Shown here piece by piece: positions 34,113-44,467 of a stretch of 64,000 nt of DNA. Within the stretch, counting starts at the first letter, position 1, and every line of letters starts with the position of its first letter. The position numbers and the translations under genes were made by a program. The stretch covers positions 20,658,374-20,722,373 of the forward strand of contig OZ005607.1 of NCBI GenBank assembly GCA_963930655.1, given 5' to 3'. The notes under the pieces were generated by a model, which was given only the letters and a program-made list of their open reading frames with translations, was not told the DNA's origin and did not search any database. This DNA is from Myrica gale (Eukaryota; Streptophyta; Magnoliopsida; Fagales; Myricaceae).

Positions 34113-37100
34113 TTACTCCTCACCCCATGTTGATGATCCACCCATTCCAATTTCAGCTGTGGGTGATGGATCAAGCGCAGGGCCAGAGCCATGGCTTTTA
34201 TGTATCCTTTTCTTTACAGAGAAGGTAACTAAGCCACCCGCCAAATTCATGTCTTGAACAGTGTTGTCTGCTATTTTCTTTTCATCCTCGTACTTGGAAT
34301 TTTCTACAAGGTCAGCAGAAAAAAGCTCTGTAAAGGAAGCTTCTGGATCATCAATATTAAGTTCGCCTTTCTTCACCTTTGATTTCTTCTTTAGTTTCTT
34401 TTCGACCTCCCCATCAACCACATGGGCTGGAACCTCTTCCTTTGACAGCTTTTCAATCTTCTTCTGCTTTGGTTCCTTCTTTACACCAAGAAAGTGAGCA
34501 TTATCGGTACTGTCTTCATGCCCCTTGATCCAATTTCTCCTGGTTTCATCTATTTTAACATCCTTGCAAACCAAAACCTCTTTTTCTGAGACACTGTCAT
34601 TTGTTTCCTTCCTTTTCCGCTTCAATTTCTGTTGCACATCAACATTGTTCGCATTATCTGAAGGGCCATCTTTGCTTTGATCCATGAGATGATGTTTGGA
34701 GTTCTTTTTTCCAATAACCTCAACTTTTCCCAAGATGTTGTCATCTGTTTCCTGCATTTTCTGCTTCAATTTCTTCTTCCCCTCAATACCTCTGGCATTA
34801 TCAAGATGATCATCTATGCTATCTGTCACGTGATGTTTTGATTTCTTTTTCCTGGTGACATCTCTTTTCTCTTCCTCTAGAACATCTAGCATGTCAGCAG
34901 CATTCATTGAATAATCATCAACTGCATCACCTGTCTCGCTGTTCTTGTTCTTGCTATATTTATTTGTTGGCTTAGCATTGAAGATCTGTAAGTTTGGCAG
35001 TGCTATCTTGATCTGCAGTTAAAACCAGAAAAGCTGTACTTAAATGCATTAGAGAAAGGAGAGAAGATTAGGAGGGGGTTAAGTCATGACAGATTGTTAC
35101 CCTTTTCGCTAATTTCTCCTCCTCAGCAACAGGGTTCCCTTGTAGATTGAGATTTTTCAGATTAGCTAATGAAGTCAGCACCTATAATTTTAGCATCTTC
35201 CTAAGATATCTTTGGGGAAAAAAAGTGCCAAAACAAGAGAGAGGGGGGGGGGGGGGGGTTTGGTTGCAAAATAGACCAAAGAACTACAATTGGAGCTTGG
35301 TGTTAAACCTTTAGATCCGACCACCTCGAGATAGCATTATTTCCCAAGTCCAAATTCTGGAGTTTCTTATTTCGAGCCAACTCATCTGGAAGAGTCTGGG
35401 CAGTTGCGCAGAGGAGGAGAAAGGAAAAAACTGGTTAATTTCAATTAGAAAATATATGCTAAGCAAGAAAGCAGTATAACGTCAGAGTAACATAAGGATG
35501 GTTTTCAGCTGAAGAAAGCTGTGTCACAAACGAGAGAAGCCAGCAGTAAAATACATACTGTTATCCTGTTGTGAGAAAGTCGGAGCTCTTTCAATTCAAT
35601 GCAGGATTTGAGTGAAGAGCCAATAGTCTGAAGTTGGCAATTAGAGAGAGAAAGCTGGAACAAAAAATATATTTTTAGAGCCAAAGCTGTAATTGGGTGA
35701 AATTACAACAGAGGGTAGACGACTTACCTTCGTGACAGATTTCACCTTCACCAGAGACTCACCAATTGTATGGATTGGATTTCTAGAAAGAACTACAAAA
35801 TAATCCAAAAGGCCAAAGAACATTATTCAATTTCCAAAGGCTAACTCTTTAACCATGAAAATTAAGAGTGTCTTAAAGATAGCCATTGAAGAGGCTTAGG
35901 AAATTATTTTAACAGGGTTTAAACTATCGCTGTACAAGTTCATTTCAGTAGACATGGAAATAGGAGGAAGAAATGGAAGGGCGGGGGGGGGGGGGGGGGG
36001 GTTTGCAATATCTCAATCAAACAAAAGTAAACCTTAAAAATCATTGTCTAATCACGCATAATCATGTGCCCTTTTCATCCATTATATCATATCCAAAATC
36101 ATATTATCTTTCACCTTCCTATTCAAAATACCATTGTCAACCATTTATAGCATGATATTTTCCCCTCTCTCTAACTCCTCCATTCAATCTTTTCCAGTTC
36201 ATCTTTCTACTATAACAGATTGAAGAATACATTCTTCTTGACGCATTATTGTCTTCACTGCATAGGACTAAACCATCTTAGACGACTCTTTCTCATTTTT
36301 CTCACCGCTAGCTTTGAATAACTTACATCTGTTATCTTTCCACCTGTACCTCCGAGATTGTCTACTCTATTTTCCAGATTTCCCACGCTCTTCTATTAGC
36401 CAGCATGAACACCAACAAGAATGACAGCTTTTATTCAAGAGCCACATGTACCATCTGTGTTGCAAAAGCCCCAACAGCTGCTTTTGATCGACATACTGCC
36501 TGTTCCCATGTTCGCCTGTAACACTACATGAACCTAAACATTCAACTTACCCAACGTATAGGGAGTTTCCCTTGTCTTTGTCTTGATAGTAACCACCCCT
36601 ACTTTTGAATGAGTAACCACATTTGTTATCTTTTCTTCCCCACTCATCAATCTTAACATTGTCACTTTCAGCGTGCTTATCTTATGAACATGTTGATTCT
36701 AAAAAGCCTATCAAGTTATACTATACAACATAGTTGGCCTTACCGCAATACCACGAAATTTCCTCTTTAATCTAACAGGTCGCCAAGAGAATCTTGGAGA
36801 CCCACCAAAGCACGAACTGTTAGGATTTCTCAGAAACTGAATTCTTAGTAGAAGAGTGCAAATGAAATATTGCTCAATTTTCTATGTCAGGCACCTCTAG
36901 ATGTTTGTGCCGTTTCTCCACATGCATCCACTCATGTCAGACACTTGCACTGTTCTTCCAAGGGCATGTATTGCTCTCTAACAATTGCATTAGAATTGAG
37001 CCATTGACAAACAGGTTACAGGCCAAGATGATTCGAGAATCTGGAATTTGAGTTTCAATTAGTCAACCTAGGTAGATTTCAAGTCATCTCGAATATGTCC

Positions 37101-38931
37101 AAATTAGTCCAAGTTATAGAAAATAACAATAATATTTTAAAATTTTACAGATAAACTGTTAGAGATATAGTTCAAGAAATAAAATCAACCTCTTCCTAAC
37201 AAATTAAGCTTTTAGAACAAGTGGTGATTTAACATGAACCTTGATACATGCTAAGTATAGGGTTATTGAAGATAAATTCTTTCTATCTTCGAGTTTTCTT
37301 TCCAAGAATTATCTCCCCTGATTTTCTACATTGCATTTCTACTCCAAAAGAAAACTAATTAAAATAAAATGACATCGAAAGTTGAATTCATAGGGTGTAA
37401 CTAAACCATATGAACTTACTAGTACAAAATTTCATTGCACACAGTCATCTAATGTAGACACTAAAATTTACAACATAATTTGGGCATTCAAATATGAAGA
37501 TATACCCAGAGTATTCAAATCTTTCATCTGATCAAGTCTGCAAATGGAGAGAATCTCATTATCTGCACGAGCAAGAAATCAAATGGATTAGTAGAGAAAC
37601 AAAACACGAACAGGTGCGCGCTGAGAAGTTTTCCTAATCATACGCAAACATATAGTTAACAATCTATGAGTTAATGACAACTAAAATTGAAACGCTCAGC
37701 CAAAGAAAAAAGACAACTACAATTGCAAGCTCACCGTTCAAAATCAAAGCACGTAAGGTCAGAAGCGACCTGACTTCATCCATTGATCTCAACTTATTTT
37801 TCCCAGCATTTAACACCTGATTACAAAAGATGGAACAAGTCTCAGAACCTAACACAGTTCACAAACTAAAAATATAAACAGCAAACAAAGGCACTTCGGA
37901 TGGACAGTATTACATTAATGGTTGTTAGAAGAAAAAGAAATCAAGCGAAAGCAATAAAAAAGAAGATAACAACTATTTACCGAAAAAAAAAAAGAAAAAA
38001 AAAAAGGAAGATCACAACTAAAGCAGATTATGGAAATTTGAAACTAGGCGAGGAAAACAACAGAAGCAAAAACTGATAGTCAAACTCTTAATGCAATTAA
38101 GTAGCTCTAATGGATAAGTACCAAAGAATTTCGCACACACAAAAAAAAAATCTGTGGATAACATAGAAGAAAAGTTCTGTTGACATGCAATTGAACCGTT
38201 TTAGAAAGACATTCATAATTCAAAAACAGATACAAGGACTTTAAAGAGTCTAATATTAAGAGAGATTAGTTGAAAACGAATGAAGAGCTCAACTTGAACG
38301 AGGTCATAAACACTGGCTCAGGGCATTGGAAGTAATACTCTACCTAAGGTTCTTATCACTGCTTCCAACTTGACCGAATTCTACTCAAATAATAACAAAA
38401 CCAGAGACCCAAGAGAAAAGAATAAGAGATACTTGCTAGTTGTTGCTACTTACGGTGAGCTTAGAAAGTCCTTCGATTCCCCCTAAGCTTTCCAGTTTGT
38501 TCTGTACAACTGCTAACCACTTCAAATTGACACATGCCTTCAATCCCTGATTTACCATCACCCAGAAACTACATTAAACCTCGCTAATACGTACACACAG
38601 ATATATACATATCACGAGAAGAAAAAGTCACACAGGCATTAGGGTTTTGAAGAAGTAACCTCGAGAGAAGTGAGATTGTTGAAGCTGAGGTCGAGCCTCT
38701 CCAAGTTCTTGAATCCGCTCAAGCATGACACCTAAGAATGCAAAGGTTTCTTAAAGATTAGAGCAAGCGTTTGAGGGAACACGAGATAGAGATTGAAACA
38801 AAATGGGATAGAGGATCACAACGACATCGTACGTCGGAAAGAGCCTTATAAGTTAGCTTCAGAGAAGAAACAGAGTTGGAGTCGCTGGTGGCGCTGTCCT
38901 TCAAGACCTGCTCGGTGCTCAAGCGATTCAT
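34113..38931 (-). CDS. Leucine-rich-repeat protein, At5g22320-like (PP1-regulator/SDS22-type)
   Basis: Ten exons, 543 aa: 38931-38833, 38731-38660, 38546-38454, 37816-37735, 37562-37506, 35792-35728, 35654-35559, 35395-35309, 35181-35101, 35012-34113. All introns are GT-AG and every junction keeps frame. Residues 1-33 (MNRLSTEQVLKD...) lead into about nine SDS22-like repeats of 22-23 residues to about residue 244 (LERLDLSFNNLTSL, LKWLAVVQNKLESL, LKELRLSHNRI, LQNLDLGNNAIS, LKNLNLQGNPV). The last exon encodes a lysine-rich, probably disordered tail with several basic KKK/KRKRK clusters, ending in IGMGGSSTWGEE. The repeats should form a protein-binding solenoid. A role as phosphatase-1 regulator is known for SDS22 relatives and only inferred here. 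The basic tail suggests nuclear location. Confidence 0.92.
35243..35258. repeat. G16 homopolymer in intron 8 of the LRR gene
   Basis: Sixteen consecutive G on the plus strand (C on the transcript) between exons 8 and 9. A longer run of 19 G lies at 35983-36001 in intron 5. Confidence 0.85.
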
Positions 38932-39140
38932 GGTTGGGACTCTCGTAGGAACGCTAGCTTGTCCGCCACAAACTTTTGCAAGCAGTCGAGTTTTCTTCGC
39001 AGCCTTCGAAGTGTAGACTGCGTTACCCGCGAGGGCAAGAAGATCAATGTTCAGAATTTTCGGGTTTTCGGGTCGGGCTTAGAACCCTTTTCTTTAAGAG
39101 AGTTTACACGTTTTCACTCTTAGGCTGCGTTTGTTTCGAT

Positions 39141-39542
39141 TAGGGCTGCGGTCCGGTTTTTCGGACCGCTATGCGGTCAGGACCGCATTCCGGTCCTAGT
39201 ATATTAAAGGACCGGACCTGAGCACTTATAAGTGGTCCGATCCGGTCCGGACCGGTTTTAATTTTTTTTCAATTTTTTTATTTTTTCAAAATTTTTTTTA
39301 GGTTAATTTCAAAGGGGAAGTGTATATAAAAAAGTTAAGTTTTAGTTTAGATTAAAATTAAACGTTTTATGTTTATAATTTGTATTAAAAATTATAAAAA
39401 AAATATTTTTTTTATTTTTTTAATAAATGCGGTCCGGTCCGGTCCGGACTGCATTTATTAAAAAGGAAGACCTGACCAAACCGAACCTCAAATCCGGTCC
39501 GATTTTCTGGTCCGGTCTGCGGTCCGGTTATGTTCACCCCTA
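39141..39542. mobile_element. hAT MITE rich in CGGTCCGG
   Basis: TAGGGCTG...TTCACCCCTA ends. The 8-bp duplication is GTTTCGAT (39133-39140) against GTTTCAAT (39543-39550), one mismatch. Subterminal regions repeat GGTCCGGTCC. It lies about 210 bases upstream of the LRR start codon, inside the probable promoter. Same family as 44599-45039. Confidence 0.87.
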
Positions 39543-39550
39543 GTTTCAAT

Positions 39551-41125
39551 TGAAAATATTTTCAAAACTATATATTTTTGGCCGGGCTAAAAAAAGATTC
39601 AAAGGAAAATAACGCGTATCAGACTGAAAATAACTTACCCTTCGAAAGAAGCGTAAGTTATTTTTCAGATGACTATATTTTCTCTATTTTATCTATATTC
39701 TCTCTACTATCGTAACAAAAGAAACTTAAATTATTTCAAGTGACTATTTTTTATCTATTCTATAGAAAAACAGCTGGTTATTATATCAATGATCTATATG
39801 TAGAAAATATGAAGATAGAAGGATTTGAAGAGGGTCTGCTTGCATCGTCTTTTGAATATTTAGCAAACAATGAAACAAGAGCAAAGATATTTATGGCGAA
39901 AAATGCTCATCTTTAAAAAATTTGGTTAGAGAATTTTCTCTACCAAAATGCTGAATATTAATTTATCATTATGAAAGTCGCTAGTTTGGGGAATTTTATG
40001 TTAGACACTATTTTTATTGTTATGCAGTTTTTTAATATCTTTATCAATAATAAAAAAATTATTTTAGCGTTTCAGGTTGTAATTCGTATTTTATGGGATC
40101 TGCTTTCATTATTTTTAATATCTCGCTATCATTTGAACTTTGATTCCACATTTCAGCAATTAGTTTGCTGAGATAAAGTTGCAAGAAGGCTCTGATGAGT
40201 CGAGGCTTTATAGATAATTCTTCATTTACTAAATGACAAATTTGTAAGAAAGACACAACTTTCCCGATTGGAGCCTTTGATAATTCAAATTAATCATTAG
40301 AGTAAGTATCTATCTGGATCCTTCTAATATGATTATTATTCTGAATCTAGAAGGTACATCAAAACTAAACAGCTCACAAAATGTTCTTTAAATTTTCAGG
40401 TGACAACCAAACACTATATGATTATTTTCAAGGAATTAGCCAAACATTGAAACTTGTTTTGTTTTCCCTGCAAATATTTTCTCATTTTCTCATTACACTT
40501 ATTAACTACTCATTTTCAGACACTATACACTAACCATGAAAACCGACCCTCTCAATTCAGTTTGGACCTCTCGCCAACGACCGAAGCAAGGAGGTCAGTT
40601 TCTTGAAATAGAGTGTCGAACACCAAGCCGAGACTCTCCAAGGCCATCCCAATCTGACCCTCGTTGCCTTCGGCCGGTCACCTTGAAATTCATCATTTTT
40701 CTCCTCTTTTTCTTTGCCAATTTCTACAAAAAAAAAACCTCCATACTCGTAACCACCAGCAAACATAAAATCCAAACAATTCACAACATTTAATCGAACA
40801 AAAAATTGCAACATCCTAAACCAGAGAGAAAGAGGCAAAGTTTGTGATAGATACTCGGAACCAACAAAAATCGCAAAAATATCGATCTAAACATCCGCAA
40901 GAATTAGTGTCGGGTAGAGCATCCGCAAGAATTACTCACGTGAGAACAAAGAAATAGAGTACTATACAAGTAGAATACTTGTCTGTGGCATAAAAGGATT
41001 TAGAAGAACAAAGTTCCCCACGTGCCTGTACAGAAGGAACGACAAAATACAAGGACCGAGTGTCTTGCTTGTTTCACCATTCAGCGGCATCCGAGTGAGA
41101 AGTATTGCACTTTTGATTGGTTTGT
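39551..41125. other. Intergenic, no gene seen
   Basis: No domain-bearing frame. Some of the 3' half may belong to the decayed element that follows. Confidence 0.45.
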
Positions 41126-41129
41126 CAAC

Positions 41130-42100
41130 ATAACCACGAACTAACTATGCCATTGAAAGCCCACATGTTCCTCTCACATAAAAGAATCAATAAAATGCAT
41201 CACCGCGAGGTAGATGATGCAAAGAGAACCGGGATTCGGCCAAAGCTAGCACATCATTTGATGGCGGCTCAGGCATGGGGTAAAGAATAGTTGGGATTCA
41301 CTTGAATGGACTTGAAAAACTATTTGAGCAGTAAAATAAGTAGAACCATGAAGGTTGGGGTATGTGGTGTTCTTTTAAATTGGTTTGGTGATCATCACCA
41401 AAAGAGTTCATAGTTCTTCTTCAAGATTATGCTGGACAATGATGATTACATGACCACGTCTTTTGGTCCGACTATGACATGTAAAATGACTATGCACTCT
41501 TTGGGGACTTCATTTCATTTGATATTGTGTACATGACAAATAACGAGCACAGACTACTAGGTGCATTTGTGGGAGTGAATAATTACAGGTAGAGTGTAGT
41601 ATTTGGAGCATGTCTATTGTTTGATGAGACAACCCAGTCATTCTAGTGGTTGTTTGAAACATTTGTCAAGTATTTAGAAAGAAAGACACCTTAGTTTCTC
41701 TTTACTGATCAAGATGTAGCCATCCTTACTACAATCCCCAATGTCTTGCCAGACACACATCATTTCCTTTGTGTATTGTATATTCACCAAAATGCACTCA
41801 AGAACTTTGGTTCATTGTTTGACGAAAGAGAGTTCAATAGGGACTGCGCTAGACTTCTTTTTGATAGTGACGTGAACGATTTTGAGGCTGCTTTGTTTAA
41901 GATTATTGATGTTCACGATCTCTATGACAATGAGTGGCTACAAAAGATATACGAGAAATGCGAAAAGTGTGCTCCAACTTATGTTAGAAGTGGCTACACA
42001 GTTAAGTGAAAAGCTTCAACACTACCTTGCGTCGGTACCTGAAGTACGTAATGAACATGGCTCGGTTTCTCCAACATTTTCAACAAACAATTGATGACAT
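41130..42100 (+). pseudogene. FAR1/FHY3-like MULE transposase remnant
   Basis: Translated pieces, broken by stops and frameshifts, follow the order of FAR1-family proteins: a KRTGIRPKLAHHLM segment near 41210; YALFGDFISFD with the DDE-domain opening; EHRLLGAFVGVNNYR; FGACLLFDETTQSF and WLFETFVKYL; FTDQDVAILTTIPNVLP; then LYIHQNALKNFGSLFDEREF and LYDNEWLQKIYEKCEKCAP in an open frame at 41746-42009. FAR1/FHY3 proteins are domesticated relatives of MULE transposases, so this may be either a dead FRS-like gene or a dead Jittery-type element. No zinc-binding N-terminus or SWIM motif is evident. It is non-functional as written. Confidence 0.78.
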
Positions 42101-42279
42101 GTGATACAAAGAGCTTAGATCGATCTTTGAGATGCTCGACAAGTTGCATATCTTAAGGGTGGAGGACCCTCATCACCACCTTTATGATCGCTGCCATCCT
42201 CGTTACTATCGGCCTTGGAAACCCACTTTCCCCTTGAGTTCTTATGACACTGGTGTGGTCAGCACAAAAGGGCGAGATT

Positions 42280-44325
42280 GAAATTAAAATCTAGAATGAT
42301 TGAAGAAGCATTTCTATTCGAGTTATATCTTGTTCTAAATCTCTATGAGTCTAGTTTTCAACACATCAAACGACGTATAATTTGGAGTTTTCTAGATGAA
42401 TTTATGATTAAATTACTCCAAGAAGGTCAAGCCGACAGCTAATTCTGAGGTCTAGCAAATTTTGGACGAGTTTGCTATTTTTAGCTTGTTCTTTTGAATT
42501 TTAAAATTGTCTTTTCATTTCCCTAAGAGTCTTATGTGTTTCCTAAGTATCACTTAATATTTTGGAAGTTTATTTCTCATTTACTCATGCTTGGAGGGTT
42601 GTTCCAAGCTTTATTATTTAAACCTCTCTTTTGTAGTGGAAAATTACAGATTTTTAAGTGTTTATACAACTTGAGCCTTAGGCTACCTTGAAGAAGAATT
42701 TCTTCTACAAACTCTTATCCTTCAATGGATTCCGATAGGCGGTGAGTTCTTGCTCTGTATCTCGAGTTGGATTACATTGGGTGATGATTTATGTATCCTT
42801 TTGTGTTCTACTTGGGTGGTGAGCTTATCTATCCGAATGTGTGAGTTAACGTGTGTTCTCGAGATACCAATACACTTTCCCGACCTTTCCACGAATATCA
42901 CGAGGTCCCCATTACTATCCCGAGGTGTCTATCTATCTCGAGCTATCATCTTATTCTCGAAGTTCAGTTCTCTCATTCCAACCATCTAGAAGCGCTCACA
43001 AGGTGTCTCGCGCTTTGTCCTGGTTAACCCCGATATCAAGTGGTATCAGAGCTTTTGGTTGTCATGGCAGGTCGTCGTCGTGGGCCAAATGTCTTCAGCT
43101 CGTGAAAAAAGATCTCTATGAGGTTGAAATCGCAGATCTAAGGAGACAATTACAACAACTTCAGCAACGTCTTGAGCATTATGAGCCTTTTGATTCTCAT
43201 CATGATTCGGATGGTGAATCTTCTCATCATGAGAATGAGAATAATTTTTATTGTCATCGAAGTGAACCATCATCGTCGTCGTAGTCGAAGAAACCATGAA
43301 GTCCAGCAAGATCAACTTGATGTGAGAGTTGATATTCCCGAGTTCGAAGGAATGATGCAACCGAATGAGTTTCTTGATTGGTTACATTCAGGAATGGATA
43401 TTTGACTATAAAGAGGTACCGGAAGAACGAAAGGTGAAGCTTGTTTTATTAAAGTTGAAGAAATATGATTCTCTATGGTGGGAGAATTTAAAGAAGCAAA
43501 GTGCTCGAGAAGGAAGATGTCTTATTGTGACATGGGAAAAGATGAGAAAAGTTCTTAAGAAAAAAAATTTTCCAGATAATTATCGACAAGATATTTTTCT
43601 TAAGCTCTATCATTTCAAGCAAAAGGATCTTTCAGTAGAAGAATATACTGCGGAGTCCGATCATCTCATGATAAAGTGTGATGTAGCGGAGCCGAAAGAA
43701 CAAACTATCGCTCGCTATCTTGGTGGGCTAAGATTGGAGATTGGCAATATTGTCCAATTACAACCTTATTGGACTTACAATGATGTTGTAAAGTTTGCAA
43801 TGAAGGTGGAAAAGCAACAAAATGAGGCACATGGAAGTGGGCCGCGATTTGGAGCAAATGATGGTCATTCCAACTGAGGGAGCTCTTTAGTCCCTAAAGT
43901 TTCAGCACCAAAAGTTTTAGCAACAGAAAAAACATCTCCTCAACTCCCGAAGAATGAAAGAGGACCGACTTCAAGTCGCCACAATGTTAATGCTCGTAAG
44001 TGTTTCAAATTCCATGGATTTGGTCATATTGCTTATGATTGTCCAAACCGCAAAGTGGTGACTCTTATTGAAGAAAATGCTTGAAAGGAGGTATTTTCAA
44101 GTGGACTAGTGAAGCCGAGAAGAGTTTTGAACTTATCAAGAGAAAGATGACGGAAGCTCCAATCCTTTCATTGCCAAATTTTGACATTGTGTTCTAAGTT
44201 GATTGTGACGCTTCTAATGTTGGCATTGGTGTAGTACTTAGCCAAGATGGAAAGCCTATTGCCTTCTTCAATGAAAAGTTGAGTGAGTCTCGCAAGAAAT
44301 ACTTGACTTTAGAATTCATAATCCC
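42280..44325 (+). pseudogene. Ty3/gypsy retrotransposon, internally deleted
   Basis: A presumed 5' LTR (about 42280-43038, start not resolved) ends in CA two bases before a perfect TGGTATCAGAGC primer-binding site (43041-43052, initiator tRNA-Met type). A broken gag follows: an open part at 43365-43877 with EERKVKLVLLKLKKYDSLWW and FLKLYHFKQKDLSVEEYTAE, then a zinc knuckle in which one Cys reads Phe (CFKFHGFGHIAYDC). A deletion then joins to the RT/RNase H region (FELIKRKMTEAPILSLPNFD, a stop, then VDCDASNVGIGVVLSQDGKP). Protease, most of RT, integrase and the 3' LTR are missing. Its end abuts the P450 pseudogene. Confidence 0.8.
43041..43052 (+). other. Primer-binding site (initiator tRNA-Met)
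   Basis: TGGTATCAGAGC, the standard plant retrotransposon primer site, placed two bases after an LTR ending in CA. Confidence 0.85.
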
Positions 44326-44467
44326 TGTTTGTTCTGTTAAACAAGCGAACCACTTTCAGATCAAATTAACAATTAATAGCAGAGCTGCATAAACGAAGGA
44401 ATGCCTTTGCCTTGCAACATGCATTAGAGATATGGAGAATCTTACCTCTTAAGACCTCCCTATAGAC

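Noticed and set aside
43041-44330. Gag ORF at 43365-43877 as a host gene.
   Set aside because: It lies directly behind an LTR and primer-binding site and is followed by a zinc knuckle and RNase H fragments, so it is retrotransposon gag.
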